Assembly: GCA_963709185.1 (NCBI GenBank)
Contig: CAVPVQ010000022.1
Span: 682,001 to 746,000, forward strand
DNA from: Roseiarcus sp963709185
Lineage (GTDB): Bacteria > Pseudomonadota > Alphaproteobacteria > Rhizobiales > Beijerinckiaceae
Direction of reading: 5' to 3'
Length of the DNA: 64,000 nt
The notes beneath the pieces were generated by a model. That model saw nothing but the letters and a program-made list of their open reading frames with translations. It made no database searches and was not told the DNA's origin. The stretch's first letter is position 1. Every line of letters begins with the position of its first letter. Below are positions 18,844 through 27,886 of this stretch, piece after piece. A program made the translations under genes and the position numbers.

Positions 18844-20511
18844 ATGACGCAGGCGTTGGCGCCGACAAAGATGATGACGATTGGCGAGGCCGGCCTCGTC
18901 ATCATACTCACGCTCCTCGCCTTTCTATCGATTTTCATCGCCGCCAAAGCCTATGAGCCTGGTTTTGCTTTCCACGCGACGCTCTTCGTGATCGTCAGCG
19001 CCGGCGCGGTCTTCGCGATCTTCAATCGATATTCCAACCGTCCGGCGGAATTGCCGCCGCAAACGATCAACAACAGGCCCAACTACAACATTGCGCCGAT
19101 CAAGTTCATGACTTTCGCGGCGGTGTTCTGGGGAATCGCGGGGTTCACCGTTGGCCTCTACATCGCGCTGGAGCTTGCCTTTCCGGCGCTCAATCTCGAT
19201 TTGCCGTGGATTACTTTCGGGAGGCTTCGACCTCTGCATACTTCGGCGGTGATATTCGCCTTCGGCGGCAATGTCCTGCTCGCCACCTCGTTTTACGTCG
19301 TGCAGCGGACCTGCCGCGCCAGACTCGCTGGGGACCTGGCGCCATGGTTCGTCGCTCTGGGCTACAATTTCTTCATTGTCATCGCCGGCACGGGCTACCT
19401 TCTCGGCATTACCCATTCGAAGGAATACGCCGAGCCCGAATGGTACGCCGACATTCTGCTCGTGTCGGTCTGGGTCACCTATCTTCTCGTCTTCCTTGCG
19501 ACGATATGGAAGCGAAGCGAGCCGCATATCTATGTGGCGAACTGGTTCTATCTGGCGTTCATCGTGACCATCGCTGTTTTGGTGCTCGGCAACAACGCGG
19601 CGATACCGGTTTCTATCTTTTCATCGAAATCCTACATCGTTTGGTCGGGTGTTCAGGATGCGATGATTCAATGGTGGTACGGTCATAACGCCGTCGGCTT
19701 CTTCCTCACCGCCGGCTTCCTCGCCATCATGTACTATTTCATTCCCAAGCGAGCGGAACGGCCGATCTACTCCTACCGGCTTTCCATCATCCACTTTTGG
19801 GCTTTGATCTTCCTCTACATCTGGGCCGGCCCGCATCATCTCCACTACACGGCCCTGCCGGACTGGGCCCAGACGCTCGGCATGACGTTCTCGATCATGT
19901 TGTGGATGCCCTCGTGGGGCGGAATGATCAACGGGCTCATGACCCTGTCGGGCGCCTGGGACAAACTGCGCACCGATCCCGTGTTGCGGATGCTTGTCGT
20001 CTCGGTTGCGTTTTACGGCATGGCGACGTTTGAGGGGCCGCTGATGTCGATCAAGGAAGTGAATTCGCTCAGCCACTACACGGACTGGGGCATCGGCCAC
20101 GTCCATTCGGGCAGCTTGGGGTGGGTCGGCTTCGTCTCGTTCGGCGCGCTCTACTGCCTGGTGCCCTGGTTGTGGAACCGCAAGGGCCTCTATTCCCTCA
20201 AGCTCGTAAACTGGCACTTCTGGATCGCGACGATCGGCATCGTCTTCTATATCTCCGCGATGTGGGTGGCCGGCATCATGCAAGGCTTGATGTGGCGGGC
20301 GTACACAAGCCTTGGCTTCCTCGAATACTCCTTCGTCGAAACCACGCAGGCGCTCCACCCCATGTATGTCATTCGCGCGACGGGTGGGGCGCTGTTCCTC
20401 ATCGGCGCTCTGATCATGGCCTACAATCTGGTCATGACCGTCATTGCGTCGCCGCAACTGGACGAGGTCTCGCAGCCAGGTCCTGCCTCGGCGCTCGCGC
20501 CCGCCGAATAA
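18844..20511 (+). CDS. ccoN: cbb3-type cytochrome c oxidase subunit I
   Basis: Catalytic subunit (555 residues) of the high-affinity haem-copper oxidase that reduces O2 in the inner membrane. About 12 helices are visible. Ligand histidines are found in PLHTSAVIFAFGG, in WYGHNAVGFFLT (copper-site region), in GPHHLHYTALPDW and in IGHVHSGSLGWVG. ATG 18844 is preferred over ATG 18817 because AAGGGG lies 9 bp upstream of it. It is the first gene of ccoNOQP-GHIS, downstream of a perfect FixK/FNR box. Confidence 0.97.
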   Translation: MTQALAPTKMMTIGEAGLVIILTLLAFLSIFIAAKAYEPGFAFHATLFVIVSAGAVFAIFNRYSNRPAELPPQTINNRPNYNIAPIKFMTFAAVFWGIAGFTVGLYIALELAFPALNLDLPWITFGRLRPLHTSAVIFAFGGNVLLATSFYVVQRTCRARLAGDLAPWFVALGYNFFIVIAGTGYLLGITHSKEYAEPEWYADILLVSVWVTYLLVFLATIWKRSEPHIYVANWFYLAFIVTIAVLVLGNNAAIPVSIFSSKSYIVWSGVQDAMIQWWYGHNAVGFFLTAGFLAIMYYFIPKRAERPIYSYRLSIIHFWALIFLYIWAGPHHLHYTALPDWAQTLGMTFSIMLWMPSWGGMINGLMTLSGAWDKLRTDPVLRMLVVSVAFYGMATFEGPLMSIKEVNSLSHYTDWGIGHVHSGSLGWVGFVSFGALYCLVPWLWNRKGLYSLKLVNWHFWIATIGIVFYISAMWVAGIMQGLMWRAYTSLGFLEYSFVETTQALHPMYVIRATGGALFLIGALIMAYNLVMTVIASPQLDEVSQPGPASALAPAE

Positions 20512-20521
20512 GGACAGGATC

Positions 20522-21277
20522 ATGGCTGCCAAGACTTCGAGCCGTTCCGTTTGGGTCCGTCACCAGGCCCTGGAGAAAAACTCGATCCTCCTCTTGATCG
20601 GCATTCTGATCGCCATCTCCATCGGCGGTCTGGTCGAGGTGCTGCCGCTCTTCTATCTGAAAAGCACCATCGAGAAGGTCGACGGCGTGCGGCCCTATTC
20701 GCCGCTGGAGCTTGCGGGCTTCAACATCTACGTGCGCGAAGGCTGCTACCTCTGCCACTCGCAGATGATCCGTCCGCTGCGCGACGAGGTCGAGCGCTAC
20801 GGTCACTATTCGTTGGCGGCCGAAAGCATGTACGATCACCCGTTCCAATGGGGATCGAAGCGCAACGGTCCGGATCTGGCGCGCGTGGGCGGCAAATATT
20901 CCGACGACTGGCAGCGCGATCATTTGCGCGATCCTCGGGCCGTCGTGCCCGGCTCCATCATGCCCCGCTATCCCTGGCTGGAGAGGACGCCGCTCGATGG
21001 AACGCACATCGGCGAGCATCTGGCGACGCTCGCGATGACGGGCGTTCCCTACACCAAGGAGATGATCGATAACGCCGCGGCCGATCTTCAGGCGCAAGGG
21101 ACGGCGGACGATCCGCACGCGGCCGATCTGCAGAGGCGATATCCCAAGGCGATCGTACGCGACTTTGGAGGTTCGAAGGGCGAACTGACCGAAGCCGATG
21201 CTCTCATCGCCTACCTGCAGCGCCTCGGCACGCAAGTCGACTTCAAACTCTATGACGACAAAGCCAACATTCGCTGA
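20522..21277 (+). CDS. ccoO: cbb3-type cytochrome c oxidase subunit II (mono-haem)
   Basis: A 251-residue membrane-anchored cytochrome c. One N-terminal helix (about 20-40) is followed by a periplasmic domain with the haem motif CYLCH at 75-79 and the axial methionine region in PGSIMPRYPWL. It passes electrons from CcoP to CcoN. ATG 20522 follows ccoN by 10 bp with an AGGA ribosome-binding site. Confidence 0.96.
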   Translation: MAAKTSSRSVWVRHQALEKNSILLLIGILIAISIGGLVEVLPLFYLKSTIEKVDGVRPYSPLELAGFNIYVREGCYLCHSQMIRPLRDEVERYGHYSLAAESMYDHPFQWGSKRNGPDLARVGGKYSDDWQRDHLRDPRAVVPGSIMPRYPWLERTPLDGTHIGEHLATLAMTGVPYTKEMIDNAAADLQAQGTADDPHAADLQRRYPKAIVRDFGGSKGELTEADALIAYLQRLGTQVDFKLYDDKANIR

Positions 21278-21286
21278 AAGACGATC

Positions 21287-21439
21287 ATGTCAACCTATGA
21301 AGTTCTGCAAGGTTTTGTCGCGTCGTTCGGCCTCGCCTATTTCGGGCTGATCTGTGTGATCGCGCTGACTTATGCGCTGCTGCCGTCGAAGCGCGGCGCT
21401 TTCGACGAGGCTGCGCAGATTCCGTTGCGGGAGGATTGA
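21287..21439 (+). CDS. ccoQ: cbb3-type oxidase small subunit CcoQ
   Basis: A 50-residue protein with one helix (about residues 10-32, FVASFGLAYFGLICVIALTYALL) and a short charged cytoplasmic tail, the usual form of CcoQ/FixQ, which stabilises the oxidase complex. It sits between ccoO and ccoP (9 bp after ccoO, 3 bp before ccoP) in the standard order. Confidence 0.92.
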   Translation: MSTYEVLQGFVASFGLAYFGLICVIALTYALLPSKRGAFDEAAQIPLRED

Positions 21440-21442
21440 TCG

Positions 21443-22336
21443 ATGTCCGAAGACCCGGCGGAATCCAGACGAGAGATGACGGACGCTCATTCCGGCAAGG
21501 CCACAACGGGGCACGAATGGGATGGCATCAAGGAACTCAACACCCCGCTCCCGCGATGGTGGCTCTACACGTTCTACGCCTGCATCGTCTGGGCGGTGGG
21601 CTACTGGTTCGTCTATCCCTCATGGCCGCTGTTGTCGGGCTACACGCATGGCTTCCTGGGATGGCAGTCGCGCGCCGCGGTCGTCGTCGATCTCGCCGAT
21701 CTGAAGGCGCAGCGCGCGCCAATGAACGACAAGATCGCCAAGGCGTCGCTCGCCGAGATTGAAAAGTCCCCCGAGCTGCTGTCTTTCGCCCGCGCCCAGG
21801 GGGCGGCGGTCTTCGCGATCAATTGTTCGCCATGCCACGGCGCCGGTGGACAGGGCTCGCGAGGGTATCCGAACCTGAACGCCGACCGTTGGATCTGGGG
21901 CGGCACCCTTGATGAAATCGCCGCGACAATCACCCACGGCGCCCGGTGGACCGCCGATCCGGACACGCATTCTACGATGATGCCCTCTTTTGGCCGCGAG
22001 GGCATTCTCAAGCCGGAAGAAATATCGTCCGTGGCGGATTATGTGCGAACCTTGTCGGGCAACGCACCCGCATCCGGCGCCGACCTGACGCGCGGCAAGA
22101 AAATATTCGCCGACAATTGCGCGGTCTGCCACGGCGACGAAGGCAAGGGTAACAAGGAGCTCGGCGCTCCCGATCTGACGACGCAAGTCTGGCTCTACGG
22201 GCCGACCAAGGCCGATATTGTTCAGCGTGTGACCAATGGCGGTGGCGGCGTGATGCCTGCTTGGGGTCTGAAGTTCGACGCGCCGACGGTCAAGACGCTC
22301 GCCGTATTCGTCCACAGTCTGGGCGGCGGGCAATGA
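21443..22336 (+). CDS. ccoP: cbb3-type cytochrome c oxidase subunit III (di-haem)
   Basis: A 297-residue di-haem cytochrome c. An amphipathic N-terminus and one helix (about 38-60) precede two cytochrome domains with CSPCH (128-132) and CAVCH (226-230), with methionine ligands in MMPSFG and VMPAWG. It receives electrons from soluble or membrane cytochrome c. Its stop overlaps the ccoG start (ATGA). Confidence 0.96.
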   Translation: MSEDPAESRREMTDAHSGKATTGHEWDGIKELNTPLPRWWLYTFYACIVWAVGYWFVYPSWPLLSGYTHGFLGWQSRAAVVVDLADLKAQRAPMNDKIAKASLAEIEKSPELLSFARAQGAAVFAINCSPCHGAGGQGSRGYPNLNADRWIWGGTLDEIAATITHGARWTADPDTHSTMMPSFGREGILKPEEISSVADYVRTLSGNAPASGADLTRGKKIFADNCAVCHGDEGKGNKELGAPDLTTQVWLYGPTKADIVQRVTNGGGGVMPAWGLKFDAPTVKTLAVFVHSLGGGQ

Positions 22337-23787
22337 CATCGCTCGACGCCGACGTGGAGGACGACGACGTCGATGGCCCACTCTACGCCTCGGCGACGCG
22401 CGTCTATCCGCAAAGCGTCCATGGTTTCTATCGCCGCATCAAATGGAGCATTCTCTGCGCGACGCTCGGAGTCTACTATCTTCTGCCGTTCGTGCGCTGG
22501 GATCGAGGGCCGAGCGAGCCGCGTCAAGCGGTGCTGGTCGATCTGGCGCACCGACGCCTCTATTTCTTCTCCATCGAAATATGGCCCCAGGAAGTCTACT
22601 ACCTGACCGGATTGCTGATCCTCGCCGCGATGGTTCTGTTTCTGATGAACGCCGTCGCAGGGCGCATCTGGTGCGGCTATCTCTGCCCGCAAACGGTGTG
22701 GACCGATCTGTTCTTCTTGGTCGAGCGGCTGGTCGAAGGCGACCGACGCGAGCGCATGCGCAAGGATGCCGGCCCCTGGACCTTCCACCGCGTCAGGGAG
22801 AAGGTCCTGAAACACGCCCTCTGGCTGGCGATCGCGTGGTGGACCGGCGGCGCGTGGGTCCTCTATTTCAGCGATGCGCCGACGTTGGTGCGCGAACTCG
22901 CGACCTTCCAGGCGCCCGCTGTGGCCTGGATATGGATCGGCATCCTGACGTTCACGACTTATGTGCTCGCCGGCTTCATGCGCGAACAAGTCTGTCTCTA
23001 CATGTGCCCTTGGCCGCGCATCCAGGCGGCGATGACGGATGAGAACGCGCTCAACGTCACCTACCGCCGGGATCGCGGCGAAAACCGGATGTCGCTCAAG
23101 AAAGCGACGGCCATGCGGGCGCTTGGCGAACAGGCCGGCGATTGCATCGATTGCAACCAATGCGTCGCCGTCTGCCCCACCGGCGTCGACATCCGCGGCG
23201 GGGACAATCTGGGATGCATACAGTGCGGGCTGTGCATCGACGCTTGCGATGCGGTCATGAAAAAGATCGGTCGCCCGCCGCGCCTCATCGCCTATGACAC
23301 CGAAGTCAATATCGAGCGCCGCCGCGCCGGCAAGCCCAATGCGTTCAAGCCGATCAGGGCGCGCACGATTCTCTATGTCGTGGTGATCGCCCTGGTCGGC
23401 GCGGTCATGACGACGACCCTGGCGACGCGCGTCGATCTCGGAGTCGCCGCCATCCATGATCGCAATCCGATGTTCGTCAAGACGGCGGATGGTTCGATCC
23501 GCAATGGTTTTGTCATCCGCCTCGTCAATCGATCATCCGATAGCCGCGCTTTTGCGATCGGCGTGGAAGGCTCCGAGGTCCCGCGCCTGCAAGCGGTCGG
23601 CATCGACAGCGGCGGCGACGGCAAGTTGATCGCGCAAGTGGGACCGGATCAGACGCGCGAGATACGCGTGACGGCGACGCTGGCGGCAGCGGTCAAACGG
23701 CCGACGACCCAGGATATCGTCTTCCGGATTGTCGATCTTGCAACCGGCGAGACAGCGGTCGTGAAGGATCATTTTGACGCGCCATGA
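22333..23787 (+). CDS. ccoG: CcoG/RdxA/FixG-family cytochrome oxidase assembly ferredoxin
   Basis: A 484-residue inner-membrane protein with five or so helices, a CGYLCP membrane motif, and a bacterial-type ferredoxin segment with two 4Fe-4S sets (CIDCNQCVAVCP and CIQCGLCIDACD). A C-terminal periplasmic Ig-like domain follows. Family members act as copper reductases in cbb3 biogenesis. The ATG at 22333 overlaps the ccoP stop; the frame is open further 5' but that is antisense-free ccoP sequence in another frame. Confidence 0.95.
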   Translation: MTSLDADVEDDDVDGPLYASATRVYPQSVHGFYRRIKWSILCATLGVYYLLPFVRWDRGPSEPRQAVLVDLAHRRLYFFSIEIWPQEVYYLTGLLILAAMVLFLMNAVAGRIWCGYLCPQTVWTDLFFLVERLVEGDRRERMRKDAGPWTFHRVREKVLKHALWLAIAWWTGGAWVLYFSDAPTLVRELATFQAPAVAWIWIGILTFTTYVLAGFMREQVCLYMCPWPRIQAAMTDENALNVTYRRDRGENRMSLKKATAMRALGEQAGDCIDCNQCVAVCPTGVDIRGGDNLGCIQCGLCIDACDAVMKKIGRPPRLIAYDTEVNIERRRAGKPNAFKPIRARTILYVVVIALVGAVMTTTLATRVDLGVAAIHDRNPMFVKTADGSIRNGFVIRLVNRSSDSRAFAIGVEGSEVPRLQAVGIDSGGDGKLIAQVGPDQTREIRVTATLAAAVKRPTTQDIVFRIVDLATGETAVVKDHFDAP

Positions 23788-23815
23788 TGTGACGCGAAAG
23801 GCCAAGGAGGCGACC

Positions 23816-24343
23816 GTGATCGTTCAAACAGACGCAATATCGAGCGATCGCTCCGTTGACCGCGGCACACGGTTCACCGGGTGGATGGCGCTGGCGATCC
23901 TGGCCGGTTTTTTCGGCACGATATTCTTCGCCAACGGCTCGCTGGTCTACTACGCCTTGTCGACTTTCAGCGGCGAGGAGGAAGCGAGCCCTTACGAGCA
24001 CGGCCTTGCCTATGACAAGGACATTGCGGCCGCGCGCGAACAGGACGCCCGACAATGGCGTGTCTCGATCAACGCCTTGCGACCGCAGCGCGGGGCGCCA
24101 GCCTCCGTCGAGGTCGCCATGCGCGACGCCGACGATAAGCCGTTGCAAGGCCTCACGGTGAACGCCACGTTCGAATTTCCGACCGACAAGGGACTCGACA
24201 AGCATGCTGTCCTCAACGAGGGGGCGCCGGGCGAGTATCGCGCCGTCACTTCGTTGCAGGAGGGTCAGTGGGACCTGATCATTGAAGCCCGGCGCGACGG
24301 CGCGCGGTTGTTTCGATCGCGCAACAGGATCAATTTGCGGTAG
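23816..24343 (+). CDS. ccoH: FixH/CcoH-family cbb3 assembly protein
   Basis: A 175-residue protein with one N-terminal helix (about 22-45) and a periplasmic domain starting with SPYEHGLAYDKDIAAA, a hallmark of CcoH. It associates with the oxidase during assembly. GTG 23816 is chosen because AAGGAGG lies 5 bp upstream; a TTG at 23774 overlapping ccoG is a weaker alternative. It precedes ccoI by 8 bp. Confidence 0.92.
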   Translation: MIVQTDAISSDRSVDRGTRFTGWMALAILAGFFGTIFFANGSLVYYALSTFSGEEEASPYEHGLAYDKDIAAAREQDARQWRVSINALRPQRGAPASVEVAMRDADDKPLQGLTVNATFEFPTDKGLDKHAVLNEGAPGEYRAVTSLQEGQWDLIIEARRDGARLFRSRNRINLR

Positions 24344-24351
24344 GGGGTCCG

Positions 24352-26553
24352 ATGACTGCGAGTGTCGATCTTTCGACCTTCGTGCGCCATCACGATGACG
24401 GTTCAGCGCGATTGGATCTTGCGGTCGACGGCATAACCTGCGCGGCCTGCATCGGCGATATCGAGGGCGCCTTGGCTCGGCTGCCCGGGCTTCTGCGTGT
24501 GCGGCTCAACTACACGAGCCGCCGCCTGACGATCGAATGGGCGGAAGGCTCGCTTGATCCGGCGAAGGTGCTCGAAAGACTCTCGGGCATCGGCTATCGC
24601 GCCTATCCATTCTCGAACAATGACGAGGAGGATGTCGAGGCGAGACAGGCCCGCTGGCTTTTGCGCTGTCTCGCGGTCGCCGGCTTCGCAGCTATGAATG
24701 TCATGCTGTTGTCGGTGTCGGTGTGGGCTGGGAACGCCAGCGACATCACGCTGGAAACGCGCGATTTCTTTCACTGGCTTTCCGCTCTCATCGTCTTGCC
24801 GGCGGCTGCTTTCGCCGGCCAGCCGTTCTTCCGGAGCGCCTTTCGCGCTCTGCGCGCCGGCGCCCTCAACATGGATGTGCCGATTTCGCTCGGCATATTT
24901 CTGGCGCTGACCATGTCCGTCGTCGAGACGGTCAATCATTCGGCGCATGCCTATTTCGACTCGGCCATCATGCTGATGTTTTTCCTGTTGATCGGCCGCT
25001 ATTGCGATCTCGCGATGCGGCGCAAGACGCGCGCCGTGGCCGCCAATTTGGCCGCGTTGCGCACGCCGATGGCGACACGCATCGACGCGGGCGGCGAAGC
25101 CGTGGTGGTGCCCGCGAGCGTGTTGCGGCCGGGCGACGTCGTGCTGGTTCGACCGGGCGATCGCGCGCCCGCCGACGGCGTCGTCATATCGGGACGTTCT
25201 GAAATCGACGAAAGCCTGATCACCGGCGAAACCTTGCACCGTCTCGCGGCGCGGGGGTCCGACATCTACGCCGGGACATTGAACTTCGGCGGCGCCTTGC
25301 GAGTCCGGGTGCGCGCCGCGGCGGGATCCAGTCTGCTCGATGAAATCGAGCGGCTGGTCGAGGGCGCCGTCGGCCGAAAGGCGCAATATCAGCGGCTCGC
25401 CGACCGCGCCGCGCGGCTCTACGCGCCGGTCGTCCATCTCACCGCGCTGGCGACCGCCATCGGCTGGCTCATCAGCGGCTCCTCGCTGCATGACGCAATC
25501 ATCGCGGCGATCGCCGTGCTGATCATCACCTGTCCCTGCGCCCTGGCCCTGGCGATTCCCGCAGTCCAGGTCGTGGCTTCCGGCGCGCTGTTCAAAAGCG
25601 GGGTGTTGCTGAATTCCGGAGACGCGATCGAGCGCCTCGCCAGGATCGACACGGTCGTCTTCGACAAGACGGGAACGCTGACCCTCCCGGAGGCGAGCAT
25701 CGTCAACGCCGCCGCGTTCAATTCCGCGCTATTGCGGACGGCCGCCCGGCTTGCGCTGACCAGCCATCATCCGCTCGCCAAGGTCGTGGCGGCGCAAACG
25801 CCCGGCTGCGAACCATTCGACGGGGCCGACGAGACGCCCGGCCTCGGGGTGTCCGCGATGGTCGATGGGACCGAGGCGCGATTGGGGAGCGCCGCATTTT
25901 GCGGGCTGGAGGCGCAAGCCGAAGCCGCGCGCGTCGGCGATCCGCAAGCGTCAATCATCGCATTCCGGCATGGCGCTCTGGAGGCCGTCTTTGTGGTCCG
26001 CCAGGCGTTGCGCCCCGACGCGAAGGCGACCATCGCGGCCTTGCGCAGGAACGGACTGAAGGTGATCATTCTGTCTGGCGACCGCGCCACCGCCGTTGAG
26101 GCGGCCGCACGGACTCTTGGCGTTGAAGCGTGGCGCGCCGCCATGAAGCCGGATGACAAGATTGCATTTCTCGAAAGCCTTGAGGCGATGGGCGGCAAGA
26201 CGCTCATGGTCGGCGACGGGTTGAACGACGCGCCGGCGCTCGCAGCCGCCTATGTCTCGCTTTCCCCGGCCACCGGCGCGGAAGTCGCTCAGGCGTCGTC
26301 CGACGCCGTCTTTCTCGGGGACAGGCTCGCGCCGGTGCTTGATGCGACTCAGATAAGTAAGGTCGCCCGTGCGATCATGCGCCAGAATCTCTGGCTTGCG
26401 GTCGTCTACAATCTCGTGGCCGTGCCGCTGGCGATTGCCGGCCTTGTCACGCCGCTCATCGCGGCGTTGGCGATGTCTGGATCGTCGATCGTGGTCACGC
26501 TGAATGCTTTGCGCGCGCACGCGCCGCGGCTGCCCGGGGGCCGCGCCCAATGA
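24352..26553 (+). CDS. ccoI: Copper-translocating P1B-type ATPase for cbb3 assembly
   Basis: A 733-residue heavy-metal ATPase. The N-terminal metal-binding domain has GITCAAC (C30, C33). The TGE actuator motif is at about 295, the transmembrane metal site CPC in ITCPCALALAIP, the phosphorylation motif DKTGT, then GDGLNDAPALA. Eight membrane helices fit the family. CcoI exports copper towards the periplasm for insertion into CcoN. ATG 24352 has a GGGG-rich site upstream and the stop overlaps ccoS. Confidence 0.96.
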   Translation: MTASVDLSTFVRHHDDGSARLDLAVDGITCAACIGDIEGALARLPGLLRVRLNYTSRRLTIEWAEGSLDPAKVLERLSGIGYRAYPFSNNDEEDVEARQARWLLRCLAVAGFAAMNVMLLSVSVWAGNASDITLETRDFFHWLSALIVLPAAAFAGQPFFRSAFRALRAGALNMDVPISLGIFLALTMSVVETVNHSAHAYFDSAIMLMFFLLIGRYCDLAMRRKTRAVAANLAALRTPMATRIDAGGEAVVVPASVLRPGDVVLVRPGDRAPADGVVISGRSEIDESLITGETLHRLAARGSDIYAGTLNFGGALRVRVRAAAGSSLLDEIERLVEGAVGRKAQYQRLADRAARLYAPVVHLTALATAIGWLISGSSLHDAIIAAIAVLIITCPCALALAIPAVQVVASGALFKSGVLLNSGDAIERLARIDTVVFDKTGTLTLPEASIVNAAAFNSALLRTAARLALTSHHPLAKVVAAQTPGCEPFDGADETPGLGVSAMVDGTEARLGSAAFCGLEAQAEAARVGDPQASIIAFRHGALEAVFVVRQALRPDAKATIAALRRNGLKVIILSGDRATAVEAAARTLGVEAWRAAMKPDDKIAFLESLEAMGGKTLMVGDGLNDAPALAAAYVSLSPATGAEVAQASSDAVFLGDRLAPVLDATQISKVARAIMRQNLWLAVVYNLVAVPLAIAGLVTPLIAALAMSGSSIVVTLNALRAHAPRLPGGRAQ

Positions 26554-26714
26554 CAATTCTGCTCGTTCTCGTTCCGCTGGCTCTGTCCCTCGGCGGGCTC
26601 GGGCTGGCCGCCTTCCTGTGGTCGCTGCGGAGCGGCCAATATGACGATTTGGACGGCGCGGCCGTGCGCGTGCTTTCCGACGACGATCTTGCCCCGGAGG
26701 ATCGCGGCCTATGA
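26550..26714 (+). CDS. ccoS: cbb3 oxidase maturation protein CcoS
   Basis: A 54-residue protein with one helix (about 3-26) and a cytoplasmic GQYDDLDGAA motif typical of CcoS, needed for cofactor incorporation. It overlaps ccoI by 4 bp and the following MFS gene by 4 bp, so all three are translationally coupled. Confidence 0.93.
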   Translation: MTILLVLVPLALSLGGLGLAAFLWSLRSGQYDDLDGAAVRVLSDDDLAPEDRGL

Positions 26715-27844
26715 CCTCTGTCATTTTCGCGCCTTCGCAAGAGCGTCCCGGCCACCTCATCTGCGCCTGCGATCTTTCGCCTCCGCTCTCGGCGGGCGCG
26801 GTCGATGCGAGGGGGCCGGGCATCACACTTGCGGCGGGCGTTTTTGCGCTCACGGTCCTGGCTCAGACGCTGACCACGGCGGTCCTCCCACTCGCCGGAG
26901 TCATCCTCGCCCCCAAGCCTGTTTGGGCGGCGCTGCCATATGCGCTCACGCTGGTCGGCGCGGGCGCGGCAACCCTGCCGGCCGCCGTCCTGACGGATTT
27001 GTTCGGGCGGCGGGCGGCCCTGGCGCTTGGCGCCAGCCTCGGGCTCGCCGGCGGCGCCATCGCCGCGCGGAGCTTCGTCGCCGATCAATTCTTCGGCCTG
27101 GCGCTTGGCGCCTTCTGGCTCGGCGTCGCGCAGGGATTTGGGTTCTTCTATCGTCACGCGCCGGCTTTGCGCGCCGGCCGCAAATCGCATGCCGTGGCGA
27201 TCGTGCTGGGGTCGGGTGTCCTGGCGGCGCTCTTCGCCCCGGCGGCGATCGGCGTTGCGCAGGGCTTTGCGGGCCCGCTGGCGCCGGCCGCCTTGTTGTT
27301 GGGCGCCGGCGCTGTCCAGATCGCAATTCTCGCGCTGGCGATGACGATTCAGGCGGGGCGCGATGTGAGCGCCGGGACGTCATCCCGGTCGAAGCACAAG
27401 GGTCTGTTCGTTTTGGCGACGACGGGCGGCGCCGTCGCCTGGTTCGCCATGTCGTCGCTGATGGCGAATGCGGCGCCGAACATGGCCCTCTGCGGCGTCG
27501 GCGCCGCCGCGGCGTCCGGCGTCATCGCAAGCCACATCCTGTCAATGTACGGACCCGCGGCGCTCGTCGGGCCGTGGGTGGGACGCTTCGGCGCGGCAAA
27601 GGTCGCCGCGGTTGGTCTGACGACAGTCCTGTGCGCGCTCATCCTGGCCTCGCGCCCCACGACGGCGCTTCAATTCGGGGCGTTGATGATATTTGCAGGA
27701 TCCGGTTGGTCGCTGGCCATGCTCGGCGTGACGATAGTGATCCATGACAAGTGCTCGCCCTCACGGCGTCTGCTGGCGCTGCATGACGGCGTGCTTTTCG
27801 CCGCCGCGGTGGCGGGGGCGCTTGCCGGGATCGCCGGGCGATAA
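26711..27844 (+). CDS. CcoA-like (CalT subfamily) MFS copper importer
   Basis: A 377-residue, roughly 12-helix MFS permease coupled by ATGA overlap to ccoS. It carries M247-x3-M251 (MSSLM) and H275-x3-M279 (HILSM), spaced 28 residues apart. This is the same arrangement as the MxxxM and HxxxM copper-binding motifs described for Rhodobacter CcoA, which imports copper for cbb3 assembly. Position and motifs together make copper uptake the best call; general sequence similarity to other MFS proteins would not have given it. The long Ala-rich N-terminus before the first helix (residue about 38) is unusual and the start could be internal. Confidence 0.75.
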   Translation: MTSVIFAPSQERPGHLICACDLSPPLSAGAVDARGPGITLAAGVFALTVLAQTLTTAVLPLAGVILAPKPVWAALPYALTLVGAGAATLPAAVLTDLFGRRAALALGASLGLAGGAIAARSFVADQFFGLALGAFWLGVAQGFGFFYRHAPALRAGRKSHAVAIVLGSGVLAALFAPAAIGVAQGFAGPLAPAALLLGAGAVQIAILALAMTIQAGRDVSAGTSSRSKHKGLFVLATTGGAVAWFAMSSLMANAAPNMALCGVGAAAASGVIASHILSMYGPAALVGPWVGRFGAAKVAAVGLTTVLCALILASRPTTALQFGALMIFAGSGWSLAMLGVTIVIHDKCSPSRRLLALHDGVLFAAAVAGALAGIAGR

Positions 27845-27886
27845 GGAATTCGACGCCCTCGTCTTGGCGGCCAGGGCCCAGCTTGC

